A stretch of DNA of 60,000 nucleotides, from assembly GCA_030141605.1 (NCBI GenBank), contig JAQGDQ010000191.1, positions 281,001-341,000 on the forward strand. Direction: 5' to 3'. Shown here one piece after another: positions 12,223 through 26,184 of the stretch. Origin of the DNA: Tubiluchus corallicola (taxonomy: Eukaryota > Priapulida > Priapulimorpha > Priapulimorphida > Tubiluchidae). A program made the translations under genes and the position numbers. Under the pieces are notes generated by a model, which made no database searches, was not told the DNA's origin, and was given only the letters and a program-made list of their open reading frames with translations. Positions within the stretch are counted from its first letter, which is position 1, and every line of letters begins with the position of its first letter.

Positions 12223-15200
12223 TTGTTTCACTGTTTACGTGCTTAATTTTCTGTCGTTAGCCCTTGAGTTACTTGATGTTCCACATAACATATCAGGTTT
12301 TCTCATTCTGGCTTGCTACAAATCGTGTTGTTTTTGTTTGCGACTAATAATTGACTAATAATCATTCGATTAAAGTTAAAGTATATGCAACACAATTATC
12401 AGGTAATGAAAGAAACGTTGTCAGCAAGCAGAAGGATTGTTTGACGTGACAATAAAAAGTTGTCTGTGTGTTAATAGAAAGTAACAGATGTCAAGCTGCC
12501 ATCGGCCGATGCCAGTCTTCGTTTAAATTAACTTAATACATTGCATATCATTACTCATGCGCAATATGTGTATGCTTGGCCTCTTCAAATTCTTCGTTGG
12601 CACCTTTTCACTAATCGATAGTCTTTACGCAAAATATAAAATCAATGTAACATATTATAGCAGTGAGCCCGTTATAATCTTTTTCCGATAATATGATTCA
12701 TCGTGTAAATGTTAACTCGTATACTGTTAACATGCTTATGTGGTGCGGCCCAATAAGTCATGTTTTAACAGTAACTGTGTAAAGACATTTGAGTACAATA
12801 TTTCTATCTATAAGTAAATGACGAGGGAATCACAAGTGTTTGCAAACTGTGTGTAGCATTAAGCAATAGTTCTAAACTAGTGCTAAATCAATCCCATTTT
12901 CCCTTCGTCCCTGGTTCTAATACTATGGTCCCAGAAAAAATTACAAAATTCTTACAGTATAAATTTGGTTATTCACGTCAATGCTCTGCCACTGGTTTTT
13001 AGTTCCTAGACTCGACGCACCTGAACTCCCTTAGCAAAACTAATAAAGTTGTGTAATAGAAATTTTACTCCTACCTGTAATGGGATGAGCGACTTATGGG
13101 TTGAGGAACTATTAAATTCCAATCGTAAATACTAAACACCCAGTAGTGTGACCTTAGTATCAATCTAGGAATCGACCATATCGCTGTATCTCATGTTTAC
13201 ATCAAAAACGCGTATTGTGCCTTCAGATGTTGCAATCATACAAACGATAAGACGACTCTCATCTCTGTACCTCCAAAACGACGCCAGTTGGCTGGCAGCA
13301 TACATACACAAATAAAGTAACAGAATGCCCATCTCAAACCAACCATTATCTTTCTCGTACAGGCAGCTTTTATGTGCAATATATCGTGCGGAAGAAGTAC
13401 CTTTTAATGTCGCTAAATTGACAAATGCTCGTTTTGTCTCAATAAACTGCAGCTTAGCAGCTTAGTGACGCCGTCAGGGGAAATTAATCTCACTTTTGTC
13501 CAGAATCTAGATCTAAATGTCCAGAATTCTGGATTGAATTCGATATTTCGAAAAAATCATTTATGGTAGACGTTTGTTGCTTGTTGATTTCAATTCCTGA
13601 CGTATTCTACCAAAAGCATATGAGCTATATATAGCTAGGATTTGGTTAATAAAAATCAAAACTATGACAACATGTGTAGCAAATCAGTAAAAGTGCATCG
13701 CATGAGTCCAAACAGAGGACATTTTCACATGCATAGGTGAGGAAATGGAAACATGCGAACCTGCAGGTGGAGTGAAACTCTCTTCTCTCCCTTTAATGCA
13801 TTTAACTGTTACCACAGGGTCTATTGTCTTTTTTACAGTTTTTACATGTAATAAGCACAAACAAAAGTCATTCATTTTATTTTAACTGTTATTTAATAAC
13901 AGTTGACCTCGTTATAAAAGTATTTTGTATTTAGTTTTTTTATCTTCTTCTGGTAGTACTAAAACTCTATTTATTTCCAAAACACATTTCAGTCAATCGG
14001 GATTCCCTGTAACTACTTTGTATTTCATGTGTGACGTTCACTCGCCACACTAGTCAGATACCTTTTATTGCTTATACTGCATATCCTCATATGACGATAT
14101 CTGACGACTAAGAAGCAAGAGCAACACCAATTCCATTTTGACTTTTCCTGTCCACCAATGTCGCAAAAGTCATTCCGGTTTTTCCTCCCCTATAGCTCGT
14201 TGATGTTGCAGCTGCTGCATGGTTTCCCCATCCTCCACCTCGCCGATGGAAGCCACACATTTGCAAAATATTGCTGTAGGAGAACATTAGTGTTTACACA
14301 TGTGTTGTGAGTTTATCTACACAGTTGAGATATATGCTTACAGCGTGCAGGTCGGAAGGAGGCTATGTTAAACTACTCGGTCCCTCTTAGGCAATTAAAG
14401 CTGATCAGATTTGCAAATTGGGGTATGCGGTGCATTTGGCAAGCTGTTCGAAGGCTGCGCATTCCGCACGTACACGCGTGGCGTATTGGTGCTATAATGA
14501 AATGACTAAACTGTGTACTGCTGGCTGAGTAGCATCATAAAAATGTGATCTGAAATTAATATAGAGCGTTTGTATCTATGACCCGTGGGCCTGTTGACTG
14601 TGCGAAAGTGAAATTTTACTAAACGTACATAAATGTGTACACATACTGATATTATTCGAGCTATCTACCCTGTAGAGGGCGTCACATCATTCTCGTAGTT
14701 TCTATCCTGTATCCAAATTGCCGCTTTCTTGCTATGAACATTTTTCGCAAAACGACTGGTTGATTAAAAAAGTGAGATTGACAACGTTTCCGTATGTTCT
14801 GGCACATTATTTGGTAAATTGGATGCGTGATTCTGGGCGGCTTCCTGAAAGCACCGGTGCAGTTATGATGCAGGTTTTTTTTGTAATATCCTCTGTTTTC
14901 GTGTTTAAATGGGACAAAGTGTTCACATGCTTAAAATTTATATTTGAATAGCAATTTCATACACTTTTTGTTGTGCTGCTGTTAATATTAGCAATTGTTA
15001 GCAATTTGTTACTATTAGTCGTTGCTAATAATCACTTGTAATCACAATTATTTTAAATGTTTCTTTGTTACTATTATTACAGAAGTACATTATTGGTAAA
15101 TTATGCTAGCAAAACCGATTAATCAAGTATCGCAGTCATAGTGCAATGCCTTCATATAATTATGTGTACTGAAATAACATTTCACCCATAATTTCGAATG

Positions 15201-17544
15201 ATTTCTGTGTGTAGTTTTGCAAACATGCAATTTCAACTTGACTTTCAATTCACCTTCCCCCATTTCACTTCTAAATCGTACGGTTATTCGTTATTTGTAT
15301 AGTCTGACTTGTTAACATTTACTTAGTTTCTAACCTTTAGTTAATTGCCCTCGTAATCCGGGACTTGTTAAATTAATTTACCGATAATATCAGTTAACGT
15401 ATGTAGCTTAAAAAATTGATATTTTGTAAGTGGTTTTGACTTTTGAGTGTATGCATATAGTTTGTCAGTCAGTGCGGTTGTTCATAAATTAGAAAGTCCA
15501 TTATAAATCCTTTGTTTAATTGTATAAATCCATTATTTGTACGATTTTGCTATTATGTATTTATGTCTCGAGCGTTCGTAATAGTTTCCAACACGTATTG
15601 TAGTGTAGATGGAAAAACTTGATAGTGTGTCTTCATACTTAAGCGTCTTTACCGTGCTTTAATTTTCCGCCTTACTGTAATTCCTCAAATAGCTGGATAA
15701 AAGTGTTTTCTAATTACATTCTTCGAACGAATTCCTTATAATAGCAGATTATCTAACCTAGAATAATAAAGGCAAAAAATTAGGTCATTGTGCAGCCACA
15801 GACTCAAAATAATGGCCATTGTAATCCGTTTAGCCCTTGTTGTGTGTGGTGTTGGTGGAGCGTTGTATATGAATAGCAGATTATACTTAAGCAGAATAGT
15901 TGTTGAAAAATGTAAAATTCACGCTCGTGTTACATAAATTATGTGGAGGGCCAAATAGATGTTAAGGATTATTTACGCCGAATTTAATTTACCGAGATGA
16001 AAACAACCCTGCTGTACTGTGCTTATTAACGTCAAGCTATATAGGTCTGTGAAATGCATGTATTAGCCCATAATTAGCAGCTTATAAGAGAAAAAATTAA
16101 GTATCTCTAGGGCACTACCATGTGTAGACGTTTCGTGAAGTTTTTTTTATCACTATGTCTATAATACTAATATTTTATTTGAAACTACAGTAGGGTAATG
16201 CACAGGCTTTTCATCTTCTTGCAGCGAAGCTGCAAGTTAAGTTATAGTACGGCGTCCTTTCGTGTGTCTGTTCGTTTGTTTGTCTGCCCGTCTACTCACT
16301 GTTGTGTCGTGGACAAGTTTCAAGCCAAACTGTTTGGCCTAAAAAACTCCCATGTTCCACGTATATGTCGCCCATCAAAAGAGGAAGAACCCTATCAGTT
16401 TTGTTGCCCCATTGTTAAATGTCAGGTTACATGACCCGATTTATTAAAAACATGATCGCATTTTGAGCCCAAATAGTTTCGATATTTCATCCGTTATCCA
16501 TAAGTTAGGGAAGAACCCTACCGATTTTGGGGTTCCAATGTTAAATGTCAGGTTTACAAGATAGTGAGGATGATGCTTATAAAAAGACCTTTTGGTGCAT
16601 TTTAAATCCAAATAATCGACCCCAAGCTTTCATCTTTTACGCATAAGTCACCCATCAATAGGGAAAGAGCCACGTCGATTTTGGGTTGTAGTTAAAAAGT
16701 TTTAATGACACCTCACTGTTGCTGCACGGATGTTACGCTTCTCAAATGTTTAGAATGCGTTTGCACCGCGCATATACGAATACATTGCGCTTTGTTTTTC
16801 AAAATTTTTGGGCCAATTCGCCCAATTGGCAATCTTACTTACTTGTTATTTACTGGATAACTAACAACTTCTTAGAACTCGAAGCAGTCAGACTTTTGTG
16901 AAACACCCGAATTACTTGTTAACAGTTAAAAGTGTTGATGATCACATAGCATTTATACGACTCGCGACAGCAGCTGTCTGCGTTTCTTCATGGCTGTGTG
17001 TTTATTGGGTTGCAATGTTTGTTTATAAACGCCTTGCTCAATGCTGCTGCTTGAACTGAATCTGTTTGTGAAATTGTGGTGGTTTACAGCATTTGCTTCA
17101 TTGCTTGTGTTTATTTCTTCAACATTGCTACTAGCTGTTGCCAGTCTACAAACAAGCCATGCTGTCGCACAGTGTGACATTTTGGTTTTCGACCTACCAT
17201 ACAATTGTTTCGTATTTGTTGAACTGATTTAATCCTTAAATAGTGAGTCTACTAATTTCAGCATGGCGAGTAAATATTATTCGAAAAGAATAGAATAGGA
17301 AAACAGATCAAAATTAAATTAATAGCAAACAATTATGGTAAATAAAAACATGCAAATTTACGCAAAACGAAGTGAAAGCAAAATTAGTAAATCAGAGTTC
17401 CATGGGCAAAACTACCTAATTAAAAGCAAAATAGCCAACAAATTAATTTGACTATGTAATAATGACACTAAAAAAAGCAAAGTTACATGTACCTGTAAGG
17501 CCATACTGGTTTTAAACTAAATGAATAACAAATAACTATATATT
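12223..17544. other. Intergenic, no gene recognised
   Basis: AT-rich sequence. Short frames such as 14718-14951 (77 residues) and 16198-16434 (78 residues) carry no recognisable domain. No tRNA, rRNA or structured repeat was noticed. Confidence 0.45.
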
Positions 17545-17860
17545 ATTAATGCTATTTTTAATATGATTATAACTAATATGAATATGATTCGTTTTGATCA
17601 TTTTAGATGAAATATTTTGCATATGCGTGTGCCAAGACAATTTGTTGTCTATGAAGATGCCAAGATATTTGATGTCTAGTGACACAATTGTTCATACATA
17701 CTTCGAAGTTGTCAGGAATATTAATAGATTTTCTAGATATTATCGTATACTTCGTTTTATTTAAGTTAACGGTCAGGTAATTGGAGTATAATTGCAGTTC
17801 TTGCTTATTGAATATCTCTTCCTACATTGTCTGTTTTATCGCTTTTTGCAGGCTGTTACA
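17545..17860 (-). pseudogene. Decayed LINE reverse-transcriptase fragment (thumb region)
   Basis: On the minus strand, about 17810-17690 reads LTVNLNKTKYTIISRKS followed by an INIPDNFEV-like block. After a frameshift, 17690-17600 reads IKYLGIFIDNKLSWHTHM. This is the conserved order just after the RT catalytic core of many LINEs (L.LN..KTKY..F..KS, then I.YLG..ID..LSW..H). Frameshifts and stops show the copy is dead. It differs in domain coverage from the fragment at 6590-7700, so it is a separate remnant. Confidence 0.75.
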
Positions 17861-20800
17861 GATATTCGAAAATTCTCGTTTCCCTCTTGCCTCTTATCTG
17901 TGGAATTCTTTATCAGAAAATCATTTTTATGTTAACTATAAACTTCTTTTACTTCATTAAGAATAACTCAGCGATCGGCAGCTGGGTGTAAAAATTCTAT
18001 TTTTGTAGGCCATACTGTAAGTTGGTCACTGATCCACTTTTGGGGATTTGTATAAAAAACTAAGAAGAAAGACCTCTCAGTAAACAAAATTATTTTTACC
18101 TACGTGGCATTCGTTCGGTAAAATGGCTTTTTTAGAAGTCTGATTATAGCAATGCATGGACGTCGTTGATAAAAATTGCATTTTACTTGGTTTTTCTGGT
18201 TTTAATTGTGTCAATATATAAAACCCAAGTGGAGTTCACAACAAGCTTCTTTTAGAGCTAATAACCTTGGCCGTGGCGTGCTGTGTATTTCAGCACAAGC
18301 AACTTTACTCGCAAATGTTTCCATTCAACTTATATTGGCATCTTGCTCGTAAATTTTCGGTTTCGTCTAGAGTGTCAGGTCTCAGCTATTTAAAAGGAGG
18401 CGCGTTAATCTAATGTTGCAATCTTTACTGGCAGTGTGTACATCTTTTCTCTCAATCCCAAGCGCTGATGCTTCGCAGGCGGATGATCTCCTGCATCGTA
18501 TAGTTGATCTTCAGGGCGACTCTAGGACAGGAGATGATAGGTTTTTCTGAGATGAGTAAGTAAGCTATCCATTTCATCGTGTTGCTTGGTCTTAAAAGAT
18601 GACCGGTCTTAAACAAGAGGTGGGCCATATGTTCATAAAAAAAAGCAAGATGTTTCGAAATCTAACTTGGTATTCTATGTTGAAGAGACTGTAGGCTAGA
18701 GCAGGGATCATGAAACAGAGGGTACTGTACCACATGATAGACTTTTTCAAATGTGGACTGCTTCTAGGAGTATTGCTTTGACTCACTGAAGTGCAAATTA
18801 TCATTTTTACGTTTGTGTTATATGTTACTACATTTTTGTCTACAGTTGTGCTATAGTAGGTAGCATAACACCTGTCATATTTACTATTTTTCCATATGTG
18901 CCTTTTTTCTCCGCCAATTTACCCACCTTCATATGGATGAGGTAGGTTAGTTAATTCAAAACTCATGTAGCGCTGGCGGGGCGAAAGGTCATACCTACCA
19001 AATTAATGTATGATTTGACAATTGTAAACATTTTTGTTTTGTTGCAGCCGATAATGCCTTGAGCTGATGGCGACCAAGGGTGGACTAGTATATTACGTGT
19101 CGCACAAACATGTCAGCTTCCTATTTTCCTAATTTAATTGGGATTACTGCGATCCCTAGAGCTAATTATATGACGATTGCATGAGTCACAATCATTCGCA
19201 TTTGCAGACAGTAATAACCAGTATAGTAACGTACATCTCTGCACTACAGTAAAGCACTGCTCCTGATTTCCACACATCGTGCATGTAAATCCTTTTTGAA
19301 AAGATGAACTATTAGTCTATTATGCATGCCTATGGGTCGCCCATAATACAAGTAGATGATCACTTTAGTCCCTAGAGCTGTACTGGGAGCGGGTCCATTC
19401 CCTCATGTCAAATCTTTAATGGTCATGACCGGTCAGTTCCTTCTCGTTAGAACTGTAAGCCCTTTAACATTACTCAAAGAAAATGGCTCGTTTCGTGTCA
19501 TAAGTACAATTTGCTATAACATTACAGCATACGCTGTCATTGAGATGTGTTTGCCGTATATTACACAAAGGCTACACGTGATTATATCGTATTCATTACA
19601 TGGCCATTTACATGCAGAATAGCTTGCGGCTTTTTTAAGAGAGCATATTAAATGCCTTTCAGAAAAGTGTATGGATTCAAAGCAAGCACCAGGTGCTTAC
19701 TATTTTGCAGGCTGTATAGACACCGTGCAGAAATTGGCTTGAGTGTAATGGAAATATGATGATGATGGTGACGGTGGTCGTGGTAATGGTGAATCTTTAT
19801 TTATATGTATATTATACAATACATAGTTACACATGATGCATCTATTTATCACGCTAAAATACTTCACACAAACTATTAGACCATTTTGTAACGCTATGCG
19901 TTTTTAAACATTGTTATATTTTATTTAACTTAGCTAATGAATTGAAAGAATTTATACATACTGACCAATTACACTGTATCGCAATCGTCAGAAGGTAAGA
20001 TAGATAAACAGGCAATCTTCCTAAACAGTGTTACTGCTAGACGCGTTTTTGTCTTATTAAAAGAACTCAGATTCCAGGATTGATAATATATTGGAAAAAT
20101 CGTGAATTAAATTCGTTTATAAATGAGCAGTCAGAAAGTGCAACAGGAAAGTGCTTGCCTAGCTTGTGTTAATTAACCGTGATTAATGATTAGTTTCGAC
20201 ACGCTGGTATTGATTTGAGAATGGGTATAATGGGTATGAATGCCTGCCGTGATGTTGGCTCAATATTTCCCGCACATGTATTTTATTGAGCGCGTATAGC
20301 CACTATATAGAAAGGGTAAATATCGCTCTAGCTCCTTTAGGTTATAATTAACGAGTGTCATTACGCGCGGCATGCAGCGTCAAAAATTGGTCGCGGCATT
20401 CTTAATTTGCCAAACGCACGTATCATGTCTGTGAGCGATTAATTTTGCCACATAATGAAGCATGGTAACATAACCCGGCTGCCTAACAAAAACGCTTTTG
20501 CCATCATCATCGCTCTGGCAAGCTTATTTAACGCGGAATCGATATGTTCGTAGCGGGCACCTTCGAGCTGCTTCAATCGTGAACAACATATGCAGAATTT
20601 TTGATGGAAAGAAAATCGGCAACCAAGATTATATGCCACTTTCGTAGAAACACGTAAGGGTAATAGTTGTTTGATACTGGCATGTGTAATGTTGCTTGGA
20701 CACGCCCCGTGTGGTTCTGCGTACAGAATTGCTTTTTAATTTTCGGTTCATTTTGTACTTGCTGCTGTGACGTTGAAGCTTGTGAATCATGTAATGTCGA

Positions 20801-21741
20801 CAAGTGATTCAGCTAACTGGATTCATCTAATCAGCAAACTCTATTGTGAGCGCTGGAAGATAATGAATTATTACTGAGCTGTTTTATAGACGCTATCGCT
20901 TCAGCAGTCTGCTAGCACTTGAATAGATTTCGGCAATTATTTATCACATTGGCGTTAAAAGAAAAATATGTGTAGGGTACATGTTTCTCCTCTTTATCAT
21001 GAGCACCAATTTACTTGTAATTAATCAAACCTGCTAACGTTTTTTAAACGTAGTGAAAGAAATAGTTCGTCAAAAGGGATGTATAAGCGAAAGAAAAATT
21101 TAGTGCAGTGTTTCGATGTCACTTCGCAAATTGTCGACATCATTTCGACATAACAGCGCATTTTTTAATTGCTGTGCTTTATACCTCTTTTTTTGTTGTC
21201 TTCGCCAAGAATTTACCATGGAGAAGTGGAAGATCTATCTATTTACCATAAATGCGGTATACGTAGTTGCATTACACCCATTCATTAAACTGGGGAAAGC
21301 TCTTGTTAAATGTAGTATTTCTAGCAAGAAGTCGATTTTTCAAGTTATTCTGTGTAAGCGCTCTTCGTCAATTTGTCTAAACCGATTTATTAAAGGCACA
21401 AAATACCACAAATCGCATTTCGCTTTTGAAATTGCAGATTTTTACAGACTCGTACGCTCATTATTATAGTTTCTCTATTTACTTTATTGAAAATAACGAC
21501 TAGCAAAAAAACTCTGTTAACTCAGCTTCCAGCTTGATAAATCAGAGCGCGTGGCAGATTTGTATGCAATTGCATGATTAAATGAATAATTATTACAACA
21601 ATTTCCATTTGATGTTTTAAAAAGGTCAAAGTTCATTTAGGCGATTTACGTTAGTAAGTTTTATTTGCGGGTTAGTGGAAAAATGAAGCAGAGTATTCAA
21701 ATCTACGAAATAAAAGCCATAACAAAATTTTTATGCAGGGG

Positions 21742-21768
21742 CAGTTTGGGTTCGAACGCGGCCTTTTA
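21742..21768 (+). other. Isolated B-box-like motif
   Basis: GGGTTCGAACGC resembles a Pol III B-box, but I see no matching A-box or cloverleaf around it. It may be a worn SINE trace or chance. Confidence 0.15.
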
Positions 21769-22498
21769 TTACCTGTTTTATCTTTCAACTTGATTTTCTC
21801 TCTTAACCAAACATTGGTTGGGCTTTATTATTGTTCAGCGTAGCAAATGACCTACAATTTGCGATTATTTATACCCGAATCACTGGGATAAACGTTGTTG
21901 AGAGAATTCCTTTGTTGCAAAATACAGCAGGTGAGTGGACGCTATTAGACAGCACCTGTATAACAATAACAGTAAATCAATTATACATGCCTCATTGTAG
22001 AATGCTGGCAGTAATCATCTACTGAAAATGCTGGCTTGGATACGGTGTGCTGCTTGGTATAATCCCGTAATCAGTTGTTTATGACCGCGAATAGAATCTC
22101 TCTCTCTGCAAATATTGATGTAACCTCGCGGGTTAAGATAGGATGGGGTGTGATTTTGGGTGGGTACAGACGCTCATAAAACAGATTTAAGCCTTCTTGT
22201 TAAGTTGCTCGGTAGACGTTTTGATTTGGTCATTCTTAATTATGATTACTGCTGCCGAACATCATCATAAATGCCTTTTAGCCACCTCACAACAAGGAAG
22301 AATGAAAACTCAGGCTACTTTTTCGCGACAACATTAGACACTTGTTGTTTTAACTGATAATAATCTATGTACTTTTGTAAACTACTAATAATACTGGTAA
22401 ATTTGTAAACTAAGATTTGTGGCATTTGTAACATTGCGCGTTACACGTATCGTTATTGCAAATGTACATGTAATCTTGTTGGTCGTAATGACAATAAA

Positions 22499-22525
22499 AA
22501 TACTACTACTACTACTACTACTACA
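22499..22525. repeat. (TAC)n microsatellite
   Basis: About eight TAC triplets follow an ACAATAAAAA string, a common arrangement at LINE or SINE 3' ends. Confidence 0.85.
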
Positions 22526-22581
22526 GTTATATATTATGTAGACGCACCTTTAATGTGGCTTTACGTTAATACCATATTTAG

Positions 22582-22602
22582 TAATAATAATAATAATAAT
22601 AT
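22582..22602. repeat. (AAT)n microsatellite
   Basis: A short perfect AAT/TAA triplet run lies about 60 bases after the TAC repeat. Confidence 0.8.
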
Positions 22603-24900
22603 ATAATTTTAATAATCAACGCTTTATTTCTCATCTACAAAATAACATAGGTACAATAAACAATTCTCGAACATATTAAGTAAAATACGTATACAGGAAC
22701 ACGTCCAACAAACACAGAATTATTTTTAAGCATAGCTGATTATAAGAAAATAATTTATAACGAAAATTAAGTATATGCATATATATAAGAATAAATCTGT
22801 AAGTACTGATTTGCAGACCACAAATACGCATGATATTCGCACTACGTTTCTGTTATCGCCCCGCTTACAGATGAGGATTAGAAGATAATACTACAAGACA
22901 GAATTAACTACAGGTCTTAACTTTTTTAAACTATTTATAGGTTATTACGTGTAAATACTGGTAATAAATAGCCAATGCTATAGCATTAAAATGAGTACGC
23001 AGCCCTTTTTATTACTTGTAATGCTAATTAGGTACGTTACTATACAATATAAGTTCAGTACTTTTGTCTTTTTCAGTACCTGTGTAACTTCGCGTTTTCA
23101 TTTCTTTTCCATGCTGTACTTAACCTAGCAAGAAAATGGAAACTAATTGGCGCAACGATACTCATTTCCTAACAAGCTTATAACTTTGTTTGCCGTATCA
23201 CCAACTGTAATATGATTTGTTCCCATCGCGCTCATTACTTGTTTAAGATTCTATTTAATTATTTACAATTTAATTTTCGATGACAAAAACGAAGCAGTTT
23301 AAATATTTGATCGCCTCAAGTACGATGGATTCGTTCACTGCAAAATTTCTTACGTCCAATTAATGTAATGCAACGTAGTAAACAACGTCTCAGCTTAATT
23401 CCAGTCAGGCCTAGAGGGAAACGTGCTGGTGTAATTTTTTTAGTCCACGTTATGAAGTAAACGTACATACGTAGTGTTGGCAATTTGGTTTTGTGTTTAG
23501 GAAGAGAACGCGACGGAGAATATAACTAAGAGCGAGTGAGAGAGAGATGGAGATGGAGAAAGTAATGAGTAAGAATTAGAAACAAGGCAGAGGGAAACTT
23601 CATTCAGATCAAACTTTTGCTTATAACACGTACAGACTGGTTGATAGTTGTGAAAATTTTTGCACAACAAACTGGAATTATTCCATTAAGCTTCATTTAC
23701 ACTACAGAGAACACACGTTACGTGTCTTGGATCTTTTTTCCGTTTCGCATCTTTAATCACTTGTCGCCCGCTTGTACACTCACACTACCTACGAATTTAT
23801 GTTACATTAAAAACACACCATCATGGTCACTGCGTAAACTTTAAAATGACTTGGTCATAGCTGTACTTAGGACTGGTATATGTTCTGGTTACGTTTGCAA
23901 TCTGGATACTGGTTGTAGATTTTCTAAGACAACTTTCTGAGAGTAGTCATAGAAGGTCCAATTCCCCCTAGTGTTTTTTTTCTGGCAACGTTTCGTTCCC
24001 TCTCCCCAGGAACAGCGACTTGACGATTCTTTCTCAAGTTCTGTCAACAATAATGAAGGGAGCTTGTTAGCTTCAGCGCGCGTATCACACGGCGTATTAA
24101 CAATTAATTCTCATCAATGGCTTGGCAATCTGTCTGGATTCATTGCGTGTAAATCTTTATTTTTCCGCGCAAAGTGCTATCGGCAAACGGCCTGTAATTA
24201 GCGCGCAACGCAAGCTCGTATCACTGTTAGCCAGTCACTTACAAATCGATCTCTATTCCGTGGTGCTGATGCTGGGAAAAAGGATGCGGATAGAGTAATT
24301 GATCCGCAAATGCTGACGGAGTGATTCAGCGTGTATCCATTAAATAAGCGGTTCTGCGAGCGGGAATAAAGCAGCCGTAATGACATAAATACTGCAAGCC
24401 AACTCTATAGTGTGTTATGTAATCAGGCAGCCATATTTTGAAAGGTAGTCAACCAAAATAGTGGCTTCTTTGCTACGCGGTTTTTTGGCGTATAAATGTA
24501 AGCTGTTGAATGTAAGAACACTATAATTCGGGAACACTATTCATTCATTGTTCATACACATTTTCTGCAGTGCGCGTTTGTCATCATTGTTTACTGAGAT
24601 GATAAGCTGGCGATGAGGCCGGTGTGCGGTAATATGGCAATACCGCTAGACTGGATTAAACTGAGTGTTAAAATATTTTCTTTATACGGAAAAGATCGTT
24701 TCCGCGTGTCCTTGTCATATAAATAAAACGGTGTTTGCTCTTGGAAGCGTTATGCTGATAACTTGGAATTTCAGCGATTATTTCCTTGATCACTTAAATG
24801 AAAATGCTGTTGAAACAGTTGACATTAAAGTATTGTAGTTTTGGTGTTCAATGTTCAATGAGCTGAAACTTTAGTAGATAGTTGGTTTATTTTTTTTTAT

Positions 24901-25292
24901 TGATCCATAGCTGAAAAGCAAAAAATCTGTTAGTTTAGCATTTTTATTTATAATTTCTTTTTTCTTTTTCATTTTCAATCAACACTATTACCTTTGCTTA
25001 TAATCAAGTGGCTTGTTATAAATGAAATAGCTGTGACTATCCCTAGAACTTTGTAATACATTATGACTGTATTTTGGCATTCAGCCATTATTGTGTTCCT
25101 TACATGAAGATACGGATCCATAGCTGAAAGGCAAAAAATGTGTTAGTTTAGCATTTTTATTTATATTTTTTTCATTTTTAATCAACACTGTTACCTTTTC
25201 TTGTAATCAAGTGGCTTGTTATAAATAGAAATAGCTGTGATCTACCCCTAGAACTTCATTATTCATTAGGTCTGTATTTTAGCATTAAGCCA
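24901..25292. repeat. Two-copy tandem duplication, unit about 213 bp
   Basis: Copy 1 starts near 24901 and copy 2 near 25114. Both run through the same landmarks in order: GATCCATAGCTGAAA, GTTAGTTTAGCATTTTTATTT, AATCAACACT.TTACC, TAATCAAGTGGCTTGTTATAAAT, AATAGCTGTGA, CCCTAGAACTT, CTGTATTTT.GCATT.AGCCA. Copies differ by small indels and substitutions, so the duplication is not recent. Confidence 0.9.
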
Positions 25293-26184
25293 AAGTTTAC
25301 AGTTGCTTTGTATTTGCATCTTTTCATGATTTCTGTTAAACAGACTGCTTTGACAAAACTCCCTTTAAACAAAACCGAAATTATATTGAACGCGCTAAAT
25401 ATTTTCATGGCTTTTAAACCAAATTTCCTACTCTATTATACTAATTTAAAAGTTTGTTTTGAATAGCTGAAATAGATGTATACTTTATTCATATGTTCAC
25501 AATTTAATGTGAACTTTGCTGCGTACGTGCAAACTAGCATTCAGTGACAGGCATTTCTTACTAGGTTGATGGTTGTAGCAGAACTGGAATCTCTCTCATT
25601 ATCAGGAATACCTCTAAGATAAAATAGTGAACTGAAGTAGGTCAGTGCCAAAAGTGATTTAGCCACTTTGAAAGCAATGTAGTGAGAGAATTAATTGGTG
25701 GCTGCCTGCCGGGCAGATGACTTGGGACTGGGACTATCCATAAAACATATTTCTCACAGTCGCCCCATTTATTTTTTAACAGCACATACCTTGACCACTC
25801 AGCTGTTTTTTCTGGGCCTCACGTTTTTTACTATAACATCAAATTTTACTTAGTAACCATTGCTTACATATAAATTTAGCCATTACAGTATGCTGAAGTA
25901 CCTGTTATGTAGAGGGTTAAGGACTTAAGATAAGTTCACACGAAACCTTCTTTCATTGCATTGCGAGTTTTATAGTGAGTTTTCTGGTCTTTGGTCATTG
26001 GTTTGCTAATCTCACAGAATATCCAAACTAACTTCAATTAAGGTTTTAGATGTCCGGCTTGTTTTTGCATGCTTAATCTTCATGCTTAATCATCATGCAC
26101 TCTTTTTGTTGTACTGTGCATTGTAATATGCTCAATGAAGTAGGTGATGTTTCTAAATGAGTAATAATTTCTCGTTATTTTCAG
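25293..26184. other. Immediate upstream flank or intron before the first atrophin exon
   Basis: AT-rich with no recognised element. It ends in a good acceptor (TTATTTTCAG at 26175-26184), which implies that an upstream exon, probably untranslated, exists somewhere to the left. Confidence 0.4.

Larger units (their letters stand above)
17861..24900. other. Intergenic, no gene recognised
   Basis: No convincing coding exon on either strand. The longest frame (21116-21469, 117 residues) resembles nothing known to me. Less AT-rich islands occur at about 20150-20640 and 24050-24420; the second contains TTTTTCCGCGC, an E2F-like site, near 24158. These could be regulatory, but that is a guess. Confidence 0.4.

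Noticed and set aside
17880-17945. Plus-strand SRFPLASYLWNSLSENH-like stretch, resembling a LINE C-terminus
   Set aside because: Too short and degraded to separate from chance, and in the opposite sense to the better-supported RT remnant next to it.
21116-21469. 117-residue plus-strand open frame
   Set aside because: No recognisable domain, AT-rich codons, no splice partners or conserved motif; likely chance.
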